6,391 nucleotides of DNA from an uncultured Bacteroidales bacterium (GCA_937890845.1 CALADR010000376.1:1-6391), one strand, 5' to 3'. Shown: positions 1 through 6,391, counted from the first letter of the stretch. The notes: generated from the sequence alone by a model not told the origin. Program-made: numbers and translations.

Positions 1-570
1 TCCACAGTGAGGGAGATAAGCCAGAAGTATTATGACCAGTTCAGTAAAAAATGCGGACGGCTTGTCATAATGGACAGCAACCATACAGAAGAAATCGCTG
101 CACATGGCCTTCCTTCTTTTCTTACTCCTGACAGAGCTGCGTCATTAATAGCATCCAGATATCTTTTCAAAGGGAAAAAATGTTCTGTGTTTGATTTGGG
201 AACAATCCTTACCGTTGATTTTATGGATCAGGACGGACGTTATACCGGAGGTAACATTTCAGTAGGATGCCGCACCAGGTTCAAATCTGTCAACAGGTAC
301 TCAAAATCTCTTCCTTTGTTGGATACACCGGAAAACATATCTGAAAAAGGAGTTTCTCTGACTTCTTCCATTGAGTCAGGGATTATTTCCGGTATTGTAT
401 TTGAAATCAACGGATATATTGAAAGGTATCCTGAAAATATACCCGTTTTTACAGGTGGTGATGCAATTTATTTTGCAAAAAGAATGAAAAACTCCATCTT
501 TGTAGTTTGTAATCTTGTTTTGATGGGATTAGCTTTAATAGCCGACGAGTATGTTAAGAATATACAATAA
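1..570 (+). CDS. coaX: Type III pantothenate kinase, 5'-truncated by the window edge
   Basis: Cytoplasmic enzyme that phosphorylates pantothenate with ATP, the first step of coenzyme A synthesis. The frame is open from base 1, so the start lies outside the window. About 189 residues are seen against roughly 240-260 for the family, and the N-terminal DxGNT phosphate-binding motif is among the missing part. Visible family blocks are a D-R pair at 130-135 (normally G-x-D-R, with the catalytic Asp), DLGT at 193-204 (family D-x-G-T), a GGN at 247-255, the T-S-S-I-E-S-G block at 361-381, and FTGGDA at 448-465. The protein is divergent: Gly of G-x-D-R is replaced (TPDR), and the stretch before it is short. 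The GTG at position 7 is internal, not a start. The 3' end overlaps the next gene by 20 bases, which suggests coupled translation. The family call is firm; full activity cannot be judged without the N-terminus. Confidence 0.88.
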   Translation, partial: STVREISQKYYDQFSKKCGRLVIMDSNHTEEIAAHGLPSFLTPDRAASLIASRYLFKGKKCSVFDLGTILTVDFMDQDGRYTGGNISVGCRTRFKSVNRYSKSLPLLDTPENISEKGVSLTSSIESGIISGIVFEINGYIERYPENIPVFTGGDAIYFAKRMKNSIFVVCNLVLMGLALIADEYVKNIQ

Positions 571-1852
571 AGCACTTTTGCTGTTTCTGTTTCTTGTTAT
601 CCCCCTTTCTGCTTTGGCTCAGGATGGGGCTTATGGTGCTTACACTCCATATTCCATATTCGGAATCGGTGAACTTCGTATGGAAGGTTCGGCATACAAC
701 AGAAGTATGGGTGGAGTAGGTATTGCAACAAGAAACAAAAGATTCATAAACTATGTAAACCCGGCTTCTATTACTGCCAAAGATTCTCTGTCTTTCATGG
801 CTGATATAGGGCTTTCGCAGAAAAATTCAATTTATCAGCAAGGAAACTTGAAGTCAGGAAACAATACATTTAATATGTATGATTTCATTCTGAGTTTTCC
901 TATTTACCGGTCTTCGGCATTCATTGTCGGTATAACACCCTTCAGTGACCTTGGTTATGATTTCAAAACCAAGGTAACGGACCCTTCTATTATAGGTCAT
1001 ACAGGGAATGTTACATATACAGCATCAGGAAACGGAAGCGTTTATCAGGTTTTTGCAGGCGCTGCTGCTACTTTCTGGAAGTGTTTTTCTGTAGGAGCTG
1101 AGGTAATATACTATTTCGGATCACTGGACAAGACTTATAACCAGACATTTGCAGATGCTTCATACAATTCTGTAACCAGTACGGACAATCTGTTGATTCG
1201 TGCTACTACAGGAAAGTTCGGTCTTCAGTATGAGCAGAGTCTTGGGCGCGGATCATCTTTGGTGATAGGAGCTACTTATAAGCTGAAGACAGGAATAAGA
1301 GGCCGTACAGTAAGTTCAGAAACATTGGGAAGCATATCAGATACATTGAGATACAATACTTCAAACAATTCGGCAGTAAGTATTGCTGATGAGTTTGGCG
1401 TCGGAATCTCTTTTAGAAAGAGTGACAGGTGGAGTGTGGAACTCAATTACCTGAGGTCTGGGTGGAATAAATCAGGTTTTGAAAATGTGAACGGATTCTC
1501 TGTGGATTCGGATGCGTTTTTCTCTACAACGGCAACAAATTCTTTCAGGGCCGGCTTTGAAATCGTCCCTAACAGAAACGATATCAGATACTACAGGAAA
1601 AAGATAGCTTATCGTGTAGGTGCATACTATGACCAGTCGTATTACAGGCTGGATGGAAATAAAATCAATTCGGTCGGAGTTACATTCGGTGTGACTTTAC
1701 CTGTATTTAAACTGTACAATGGCATAACTTTGGGAGTAGATGCCGGCCAGAAAGGTTCTATGAAACACAATATGGTCAGAGAGCGTTATGCAATGTTTGT
1801 AATAGGATTCAATATTCATGATATTTGGTTCCATAAACCTAAATACGAATAA
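551..1852 (+). CDS. Outer-membrane beta-barrel protein, FadL/OmpP1-like, function unknown
   Basis: Predicted 433-residue outer-membrane barrel. The ATG at 551 is chosen because it begins a clean signal peptide: basic n-region with R3 and K7, hydrophobic core 8-17, cut expected after A23 (Ala-Leu-Ala before Gln-Asp). The mature start has the pattern Y-x-P-Y-S-x-F-G-x-G-E (31-41), then R-S-M-G-G-V-G-I-A (51-59) and I-N-Y-V-N-P-A-S (66-73). This resembles the N-terminal plug region of FadL/PorV-type Bacteroidota barrels. The rest alternates polar and hydrophobic residues, rich in Tyr, Gly and Ser, as in beta strands. The protein ends in a strand followed by D-I-W-F-H-K-P-K-Y-E, like the D-x-W-F-x-K-R-K tails of related Bacteroidota proteins. 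It starts inside coaX and lies 17 bases before the TPR gene. Barrel nature is well supported; what it transports, if anything, is unknown. Confidence 0.8.
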   Translation: MLRIYNKALLLFLFLVIPLSALAQDGAYGAYTPYSIFGIGELRMEGSAYNRSMGGVGIATRNKRFINYVNPASITAKDSLSFMADIGLSQKNSIYQQGNLKSGNNTFNMYDFILSFPIYRSSAFIVGITPFSDLGYDFKTKVTDPSIIGHTGNVTYTASGNGSVYQVFAGAAATFWKCFSVGAEVIYYFGSLDKTYNQTFADASYNSVTSTDNLLIRATTGKFGLQYEQSLGRGSSLVIGATYKLKTGIRGRTVSSETLGSISDTLRYNTSNNSAVSIADEFGVGISFRKSDRWSVELNYLRSGWNKSGFENVNGFSVDSDAFFSTTATNSFRAGFEIVPNRNDIRYYRKKIAYRVGAYYDQSYYRLDGNKINSVGVTFGVTLPVFKLYNGITLGVDAGQKGSMKHNMVRERYAMFVIGFNIHDIWFHKPKYE

Positions 1853-1869
1853 TTTAAAATTAAAAGGAT

Positions 1870-3189
1870 ATGAAAAGATTGACATTATTTTTTGCACTTG
1901 TGATGATGACAATCAGCAGTGTTACAGTTTCGGCACAGGGAAAATACGGAGCTGACAGCGCTGAATGTATCAAGTATCTCTCTTATTACAAAGAGTATTT
2001 CAAGCAGAAGAATTATGATGACGCACTGTCAAACTGGAGAAAGGCTTATTCCCTTTGTCCTCCTACTGCTAACCAGACAATGCTGATAGACGGTACTACA
2101 CTCATACGTCAGCTTATAAACAAGAATAGCAAGAATGCAGTCTATAAGGCAGCTTTGGTCGATACGCTTCTTAAAATTCATGACCAGAGGGCTGAGTTTT
2201 ATCCAAAATATACATCTACAGCTATCAATAACAAGGGATTGGATATGATAAGCTATATGCAGGATGATACAAAGACATTTTATGAAGGAATAAAGGAAGT
2301 AATCAATACAAACAAGATTCAGTCAAGACCTCAGTTTTTCCTTTTCATGTTCAATGCATCTTGCGACCTTTATAATAAAGGTGTTCTGACTGCTGATGAA
2401 GTGCTGGCTGATTTCGATATCGCCACTTCATATATTGATGAGATAGCAAAGAAAGACAATTCTGAAGTGACTATGAAGATCAAGACAGATATAGAGAATC
2501 TTCTTGCTACAAGTAATGTTGCCAGCTGTGACAACCTTATAGCATTGTTCACTCCAAGATTCCAGGAAAATCCTGATGATCTTGAACTTGCTACAAACAT
2601 TCTCAAGATGATGAGCGCAACAGAGGATTGTACTGACAATCAGCTGTTCCTCGATGCAGCCAATACAATGCACAGACTTGATCCTTCTGCCGCTTCTGCA
2701 TATTTCCTTTATCGTCTTTACTCCGGCAAGAACGAAGTTGAAAAGGCAATACAGTATATGGAAGAAGCTATTGCAAGCGAGGATTCCGACACAGCACAGG
2801 ATGCACAGTACTGCTATGAACTTGCAACATTCTGTTACAAGAACTCTATGAACGCAAAATCATTCGAGAGTGCTCTTAAAGCTGCTGAACTTGACCAGGC
2901 TCTTGCCGGAAAGGCGTATATGCTTATCGGAACAGTTTGGGGAGCTCAGGTTTGCCCTGGAAACGAGATTGAAAAGAGGGCTCCTTATTGGGTTGCCGTT
3001 GATTATATGATTAAAGCCAAAAATGCTGATCCTACACTTGCAGAAGAGGCAAACAGGCATATCTCACAGTATAGCCAGTACTACCCGCAGACAGCTGAGG
3101 CATTTATGTATAACTATAACAAGGGTGATTCATACACTGTATCTTGCGGCGGTATGAGGGCTGTAACGACAGTCAGAACCCAGGACTAG
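1870..3189 (+). CDS. Secreted tetratricopeptide-repeat protein, function unknown
   Basis: A 439-residue exported protein with a signal peptide (K2-R3, hydrophobic 4-20, cut expected between A22 and Q23). There is no lipobox, so it is probably soluble in the periplasm or associated with the outer membrane. TPR-like helix pairs are visible at about 34-64 (Y-F-K-Q-K-N-Y-D-D-A-L then W-R-K-A), at about 272-307 (ending K-A-I-Q-Y-M-E-E-A-I), and around 314-350 (Y-E-L-A then F-E-S-A-L-K-A-A). A block at 371-388 reads A-P-Y-W-V-A-V-D-Y with K-A-K-N-A-D-P. The tail at 421-439 contains Y-T-V-x-C and T-T-V-R, a pattern I associate with a family of Bacteroidota TPR proteins. An A-rich stretch with AGGA sits only two bases before the ATG, too close for a normal ribosome site. 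TPRs usually bind proteins, so a scaffold role for its neighbours is plausible but inferred. Confidence 0.78.
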   Translation: MKRLTLFFALVMMTISSVTVSAQGKYGADSAECIKYLSYYKEYFKQKNYDDALSNWRKAYSLCPPTANQTMLIDGTTLIRQLINKNSKNAVYKAALVDTLLKIHDQRAEFYPKYTSTAINNKGLDMISYMQDDTKTFYEGIKEVINTNKIQSRPQFFLFMFNASCDLYNKGVLTADEVLADFDIATSYIDEIAKKDNSEVTMKIKTDIENLLATSNVASCDNLIALFTPRFQENPDDLELATNILKMMSATEDCTDNQLFLDAANTMHRLDPSAASAYFLYRLYSGKNEVEKAIQYMEEAIASEDSDTAQDAQYCYELATFCYKNSMNAKSFESALKAAELDQALAGKAYMLIGTVWGAQVCPGNEIEKRAPYWVAVDYMIKAKNADPTLAEEANRHISQYSQYYPQTAEAFMYNYNKGDSYTVSCGGMRAVTTVRTQD

Positions 3190-3193
3190 TGAT

Positions 3194-3823
3194 TTGAAAA
3201 ATATATCAAATATATTGAAAATGATAGCAACTGCTCCGGCAGTTGCTTTCGTTGTTTATTCTTGTCAAAGTAAAATAAAGGAAGCTGATAACCTTAATCT
3301 TGATCAAACTCCGTCACAGGTTGTTAACAATATGTTCGTAGTGCAGTCTGAAAACGGTCTTCTCCAGATGAGAATGGAAGCCGACCTTATGGAGAGGTAC
3401 GAAAATGACTCTGTCTCCTACGAGATATTTCCTGAAGGATTCGCAGTTTATGGTTATAATGAAGACGGTCTGCTTGAAACTGAAATCATTTCTGACAATG
3501 CCAGACACGAGAAACTGAAGAAAGAAGACAAGGAAACATGGTCTGCTTTCGGAAATGTCGTAGTGAAGAACATCATAAAAAAGCAGATAATGGAGACTGA
3601 TACCTTATACTGGGACAGGAAAAATGAGCGTATTTATACGGACTGTTATGTGAAGATGTATTCGCCTGATGGTTTTATGCAGGGATACGGTATGGAATCT
3701 GATCAAAGAGGCAGAAATGCTGCAATTTTCAACAATTTTGACAATTATGCCGTAGTTGTAAGGGATAGCACGGAAACAGTATTGGATTCTGTCAATTTTA
3801 TAGGTCCATTGATTAAAAAATAG
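3194..3823 (+). CDS. lptC: LptC-like LPS export protein, probable TTG start
   Basis: LptC bridges the LptB2FG transporter in the inner membrane to periplasmic LptA and passes LPS towards the outer membrane. The 209-residue product has an N-terminal hydrophobic segment (10-22) ending V-V-Y-S-C, a plausible lipobox with Cys24, then a beta-rich LptC/OstA-type region at about 38-175. Recognisable parts are N-N-M-F-V-V-Q-S (M-x-R-M-x-A-D-L after it), L-E-T-E-I-I-S-D-N-A-R, G-N-V-V-V-K and T-D-T-L-Y-W-D. No ATG fits well. TTG at 3194 gives a basic n-region (K2, K9), while the in-frame ATG at 3221 would leave a leader with no positive charge. The frame is closed upstream by TAA at 3164. The start lies 4 bases after the TPR stop, so translation is probably coupled. 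No charged surface-export signal follows Cys24. Some homologues use a transmembrane anchor instead of a lipid, which is possible here too. Confidence 0.8.
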   Translation: MKNISNILKMIATAPAVAFVVYSCQSKIKEADNLNLDQTPSQVVNNMFVVQSENGLLQMRMEADLMERYENDSVSYEIFPEGFAVYGYNEDGLLETEIISDNARHEKLKKEDKETWSAFGNVVVKNIIKKQIMETDTLYWDRKNERIYTDCYVKMYSPDGFMQGYGMESDQRGRNAAIFNNFDNYAVVVRDSTETVLDSVNFIGPLIKK

Positions 3824-3825
3824 TG

Positions 3826-3853
3826 TTGGTTTGAAGGAAAATTGCTATCTTCG
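3826..3853 (+). promoter_or_regulatory. Putative Bacteroidota-type promoter for ppiD
   Basis: TATCTTCG at 3846-3853 matches the -7 consensus TAnnTTTG except for one T to C change. A TTG at 3826-3828 lies 17 bases upstream and could serve as the -33 element. Transcription would begin near 3860, giving an A-rich leader of about 45 bases and no Shine-Dalgarno site, typical of the phylum. It sits in the only sizeable gap of the five-gene run, directly after the lptC stop, so ppiD is probably also transcribed by itself. Spacing of the two boxes is at the short end of what is reported. Confidence 0.5.
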
Positions 3854-3905
3854 CACCCCATAACAAATTAGACTAACGAAAAATAATTAAAATCAGATAA
3901 ACAAA

Positions 3906-5999
3906 ATGGCGGTTCTTGAAAAAATTCGCGTAAAACTCGGAGTTTTCATAACGATAATAATAGCATTGGCTTTGCTGTCATTTATTATTGATCCGAGTAC
4001 ACTTCAGTCTGTTTCTTCTTCTATGTCTTCAAAATACGATGTAGGAGAAATTAACGGTAAGTCAGTATCATATAACGAGTTCCAGAAGGATGTGGAGTAT
4101 TATACATCCATCAGCGAGATGATGTCAGGCTCTACAGTAAGCACAGAACAGCAGCAGATTGCAATAAGAAACGAGGCATGGCAGGCTCTTGTCAGCAAGT
4201 TCTTGTTCATTAAGAATGCCAAGGCTGCAGGAATATCAGTAAGCGAAGCTGAAATGCTTGCCCTTACAGTTGGAGATATGGTTTCACCTATGCTTGCACA
4301 GAATCCTGCATTTGCAGATGAATCCGGTAACTTCTCGAAAGACAGACTTGTACAATTTGTCCAGAGCGTAAATACAGATGCAAGCGGAAACTTGAAGTCT
4401 TTCTGGGATTATCTCCAGAATTCTATTTATACACAGCAGTATTACACCAAATACGGTTCTCTATTCACAAACAGTGATTTCACTAATCCTCTTATGATGG
4501 CACGTGAAATAGAGGACAATAACAATACTACTGATGTTGAGTTTGTTATGGTTCCATATGGTTTCCAGACGGATTCATCAATCGTTGTTTCAGACAGTGA
4601 AATCAAGTCTTATTACAATTCGCACAAGAAGTTCTATAAGCAGCAGGATAGCCGCGATATCGAATATGTAGTTTTCGAAGTAAAACCGTCAGACAAGGAT
4701 ATTTCAGCAGCAAATGAGCAGCTTACAGCAGTCTACGAGGAATTCTCGACTACTGACAATATGAAGAACTTCCTTATGAGAAATTCAGACAGAGCTCTTT
4801 CAAATTACTATTATAAGAAAGGTGAACTGAATACGATTTCTTCCGATATCAATGATTTCGTTTTCAATGAGGGTAAAGGAACATCTAAGGTATTTGCAAA
4901 AGATAATTCATTCTTTGCAGTCAGAGTTCTTGAGACAAGGATGGTTCCAGATTCTGTTTATGTAAGGCATATCCTTCTTCAGGGAGAGCAGGAGTCACTT
5001 GCTGACAGTCTTGTAAATGTGCTGAAAAAAGGTAAGGATACATTTGCAAACGTCGCAGCACTTTATTCGGCAGACCAGAATTCTTATGCTGAAGAAAGAG
5101 GAGATATCGGCTGGATGACACAGACTTATATGATACCGGGTTTTGAAAGTGTCATGACTGCAGACCTTGACAAGATCTTTATTCTTGATACTCAGTACGG
5201 AAAGCATATCGTAGAGGTTACAAAGAAAACAAAAGCCATAGAGAAGAAGCAGGTTGCTATTCTTGAAAAGACTGCCCTTGCAAGCAAGGAGACATTCAAT
5301 AGCTATTATGCTAAAGCCAATACTGTAGCTACAAAAGCTGAAGGAAAATACGAAAATTTCAAAAAAGCAGTTGAAGAAGAAGGACTTTATGCACATCCTG
5401 TTAACAAGATGCTTGAAAGTACGGACAGACTTGGCGCAATAGATGATACTAAGGAAGTTACAAGATGGGCATTCGAGCAGAAAAAAGCAGGAAAAGTATC
5501 GAATATCATAACAGTAAACAACAATTACTTCTTTGTAGTTGCAGTGAAAGGTATTCATAAGGAAGGCTATACTCCGGTAAATGAAGTGGCTCCTGCAATC
5601 AAGTCTGTTCTTTATGCAGAAAAGCTTGGTGTAAAGAAAGCAGCCGAAATAGCTGAAAAAATCAAAGGACTTGACAATATGGAGGCTATAGCTGCCGCTC
5701 TCAATACGACAGTAAGCACGAAGGAAGGCATTACATTTGCCTCAATGAATTCGCAGGGTCTTGACCCTAAATTCATAGGTGCTGTTTCTGTTGCAGAGCC
5801 TGGTAAGATTTCAAAACCTCTTGCAGGGAACATCGGTGTCTATGTGTATAATGTTAAGGCTCATGATACAGGTGCTTTCTTTACAGAGGATGATGCTAAG
5901 GCCCGTGATTCTCAGATGTCTCAGTATAGTCTTCAGACACTTCTCCCTGTTATGATGCAGGATGCAGATGTAAAAGATAACAGGGCTCGTTTCTATTAG
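3906..5999 (+). CDS. ppiD: PpiD/SurA-type membrane-anchored periplasmic peptidylprolyl isomerase
   Basis: Chaperone and cis-trans prolyl isomerase that helps exported proteins fold after crossing the inner membrane. The 697 residues are close to the usual length (about 700) for the Bacteroidales form. A short basic cytoplasmic end (K6, R8, K10) precedes one membrane helix at about 11-28, which puts the remainder in the periplasm. A SurA-like N-terminal chaperone region begins near 44 (V-G-E-I-N-G-K) and carries Q-N-P-A-F-x-D-E-S-G-N-F-S, strongly conserved in this group. The parvulin domain spans about 349-440: V-R-H-I-L-L at its start, F-A-N-V-A-x-x-Y-S-x-D in the middle, G-D-I-G-W-M and M-I-P-G-F-E, then Y-G-K-H-I-V-E-V at the end. 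Residues about 509-550 look like a second, degenerate parvulin module. The end V-K-D-N-R-A-R-F-Y is typical of the group. ATG 3906 is supported by the membrane anchor. The gene symbol follows architecture; orthology to the E. coli gene is not proven. Confidence 0.9.
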   Translation: MAVLEKIRVKLGVFITIIIALALLSFIIDPSTLQSVSSSMSSKYDVGEINGKSVSYNEFQKDVEYYTSISEMMSGSTVSTEQQQIAIRNEAWQALVSKFLFIKNAKAAGISVSEAEMLALTVGDMVSPMLAQNPAFADESGNFSKDRLVQFVQSVNTDASGNLKSFWDYLQNSIYTQQYYTKYGSLFTNSDFTNPLMMAREIEDNNNTTDVEFVMVPYGFQTDSSIVVSDSEIKSYYNSHKKFYKQQDSRDIEYVVFEVKPSDKDISAANEQLTAVYEEFSTTDNMKNFLMRNSDRALSNYYYKKGELNTISSDINDFVFNEGKGTSKVFAKDNSFFAVRVLETRMVPDSVYVRHILLQGEQESLADSLVNVLKKGKDTFANVAALYSADQNSYAEERGDIGWMTQTYMIPGFESVMTADLDKIFILDTQYGKHIVEVTKKTKAIEKKQVAILEKTALASKETFNSYYAKANTVATKAEGKYENFKKAVEEEGLYAHPVNKMLESTDRLGAIDDTKEVTRWAFEQKKAGKVSNIITVNNNYFFVVAVKGIHKEGYTPVNEVAPAIKSVLYAEKLGVKKAAEIAEKIKGLDNMEAIAAALNTTVSTKEGITFASMNSQGLDPKFIGAVSVAEPGKISKPLAGNIGVYVYNVKAHDTGAFFTEDDAKARDSQMSQYSLQTLLPVMMQDADVKDNRARFY

Positions 6000-6010
6000 T
6001 AGAAAGCAGA

Positions 6011-6033
6011 CATCGGACAGTTTGTCCGCCATG
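6011..6033 (+). other. Small hairpin just after the ppiD stop
   Basis: CGGACA (6014-6019) and TGTCCG (6023-6028) form a perfect 6-bp stem with a GTT triloop. CAT at 6011-6013 can extend it by pairing with ATG at 6031-6033 across a two-base bulge. It starts 12 bases after the stop codon and has no U-tract, so it is not a terminator alone; it may protect the 3' end of the ppiD transcript or pause polymerase ahead of the larger hairpin. The function is inferred. Confidence 0.4.
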
Positions 6034-6038
6034 CAAAA

Positions 6039-6090
6039 AATAAAAGAGGTTGAACTTAATGTCAAATTGACTGGTTCAGCCTCTTTTATT
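6039..6090. terminator. Bidirectional Rho-independent terminator between ppiD and ychF
   Basis: The arms at 6039-6055 and 6074-6090 pair over 17 bp with a single G-T wobble position, around an 18-base loop. The outer pairs are A-T runs, so each strand ends in a U-rich tract. On the plus strand the tail is TTTTATTATAT; on the minus strand it is TTTTATTTTTT, the better terminator. It therefore can end both ppiD (plus) and ychF (minus) transcripts. The loop holds GTC and GAC, which can pair as a small inner stem. Confidence 0.85.
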
Positions 6091-6203
6091 ATATGGATAG
6101 CGCTTGGCAGAATTTCCGGCAGCCCTTCTCCCGCTTCACGTGTTAACATATCAGTCACGGATTTTGAATTTCGGGGCAGTCGGATTGCTGCTGTAAAAGC
6201 ATA
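6091..6203. other. Non-coding spacer downstream of ychF
   Basis: About 113 bases between the terminator and the ychF stop. On the minus strand this is the 3' untranslated region of ychF. I see no convincing gene, repeat or second terminator. Two overlapping short palindromes, CACGTG at 6137-6142 and TGTTAACA at 6141-6148, are within what chance would give. Confidence 0.5.
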
Positions 6204-6391
6204 TTACACATTGAACAGGAAATGCATTATATCACCGTCCTGAACAATATACTCTTTTCCTTCTATTCCAAGTTTGCCTGCAGCTCTGCAAGCTGCTTCT
6301 GATTTCAGTTCTATGAAATCATTATACTTTATGACTTCTGCGCGAATAAAGCCTTTTTCGAAATCTGTGTGTATAACTCCTGCTGCTTTGG
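6204..6391 (-). CDS. ychF: YchF ATPase, C-terminal (TGS domain) fragment
   Basis: Minus-strand frame with stop TAA at 6204-6206, open to the window edge, giving the last 61 or so residues of a protein usually about 365 long. The sequence carries the family's C-terminal signature: K-A-A-G-V-I-H-T-D-F-E-K-G-F-I-R-A-E-V, then S-E-A-A-C-R-A-A-G-K-L, E-G-K-E-Y, and the end Q-D-G-D-I-M-H-F-L-F-N-V. YchF is a cytoplasmic Obg-family NTPase that prefers ATP, binds the ribosome and is linked to translation control and oxidative stress. This part is the TGS domain; the nucleotide-binding domain lies beyond the window. It converges on ppiD and shares its terminator. It belongs to a separate transcription unit. 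Confidence 0.93.
   Translation of the reverse strand, partial: KAAGVIHTDFEKGFIRAEVIKYNDFIELKSEAACRAAGKLGIEGKEYIVQDGDIMHFLFNV

Noticed and set aside
7..9. GTG as the coaX start codon
   Set aside because: The frame is open to the window edge, and the product would lack the N-terminal DxGNT motif that every CoaX needs, so the true start is upstream.
3830..3833. TTTG as the -33 box for the ppiD promoter
   Set aside because: Only 12 bases separate it from TATCTTCG, too short for the known Bacteroidota spacing; the TTG at 3826-3828 fits better.
4995..5558. Minus-strand open frame of 187 codons inside ppiD
   Set aside because: It lies wholly within a strongly supported PpiD coding region, and its product is an odd mix rich in Cys, Phe and Ser with no family resemblance. 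It is a shadow of the AT-rich codons on the other strand.
6137..6148. Overlapping palindromes CACGTG and TGTTAACA as an operator
   Set aside because: They lie in a 3' untranslated spacer far from any promoter, and palindromes this short are expected by chance.
5811..6158. Minus-strand open frame running from the spacer through the terminator into ppiD
   Set aside because: It crosses the terminator stem and the end of ppiD, and the product matches nothing I recognise.
6022..6243. Plus-strand open frame after ppiD
   Set aside because: Its coding would run through the terminator and into the ychF C-terminus on the opposite strand; the translation has no recognisable features.

Overview
The window looks like a housekeeping stretch of a Bacteroidales chromosome (phylum Bacteroidota), AT-rich by eye. 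The main pointers are a PpiD-type chaperone and a YchF C-terminus that closely resemble Bacteroides/Prevotella-type homologues, signal peptides cut before Gln, A-rich leaders without clear Shine-Dalgarno sites, and a TTG/TAnnTTTG-like promoter. The assignment comes from protein resemblance alone; genus cannot be fixed. The divergent CoaX would fit a Prevotella- or Muribaculaceae-like lineage, but that is a guess.

Layout: five genes run left to right, then one converges on them. Positions 1-570 hold the 3' three quarters of coaX (type III pantothenate kinase). An outer-membrane beta-barrel protein (551-1852) overlaps it by 20 bases. A secreted TPR protein (1870-3189) follows after 17 bases, and an LptC-like protein (3194-3823), probably started by TTG, after another 4. 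These four are packed like one transcription unit. An 82-base gap with a recognisable promoter then precedes a PpiD/SurA-type periplasmic peptidylprolyl isomerase (3906-5999). The 204 bases from 6000 to 6203 hold a small hairpin and a strong two-way terminator. The C-terminal end of ychF enters from the right on the minus strand (6204-6391).

How the genes fit together: apart from coaX and ychF, the genes share an envelope theme. They cover a FadL-like barrel, a periplasmic TPR protein, an LPS-transport component, and a membrane-anchored chaperone/isomerase for exported proteins. The barrel and TPR proteins have no assigned function that I can name; their place next to lptC and ppiD suggests, but does not prove, a role in outer-membrane or LPS biogenesis.

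No mobile element, CRISPR array, RNA gene, phage remnant or defence system is visible. I do not see an undescribed system here. The points worth a second look are modest: unusual motifs in CoaX, a non-ATG lptC start, conserved-looking tails on the two uncharacterised exported proteins, and the convergent terminator.
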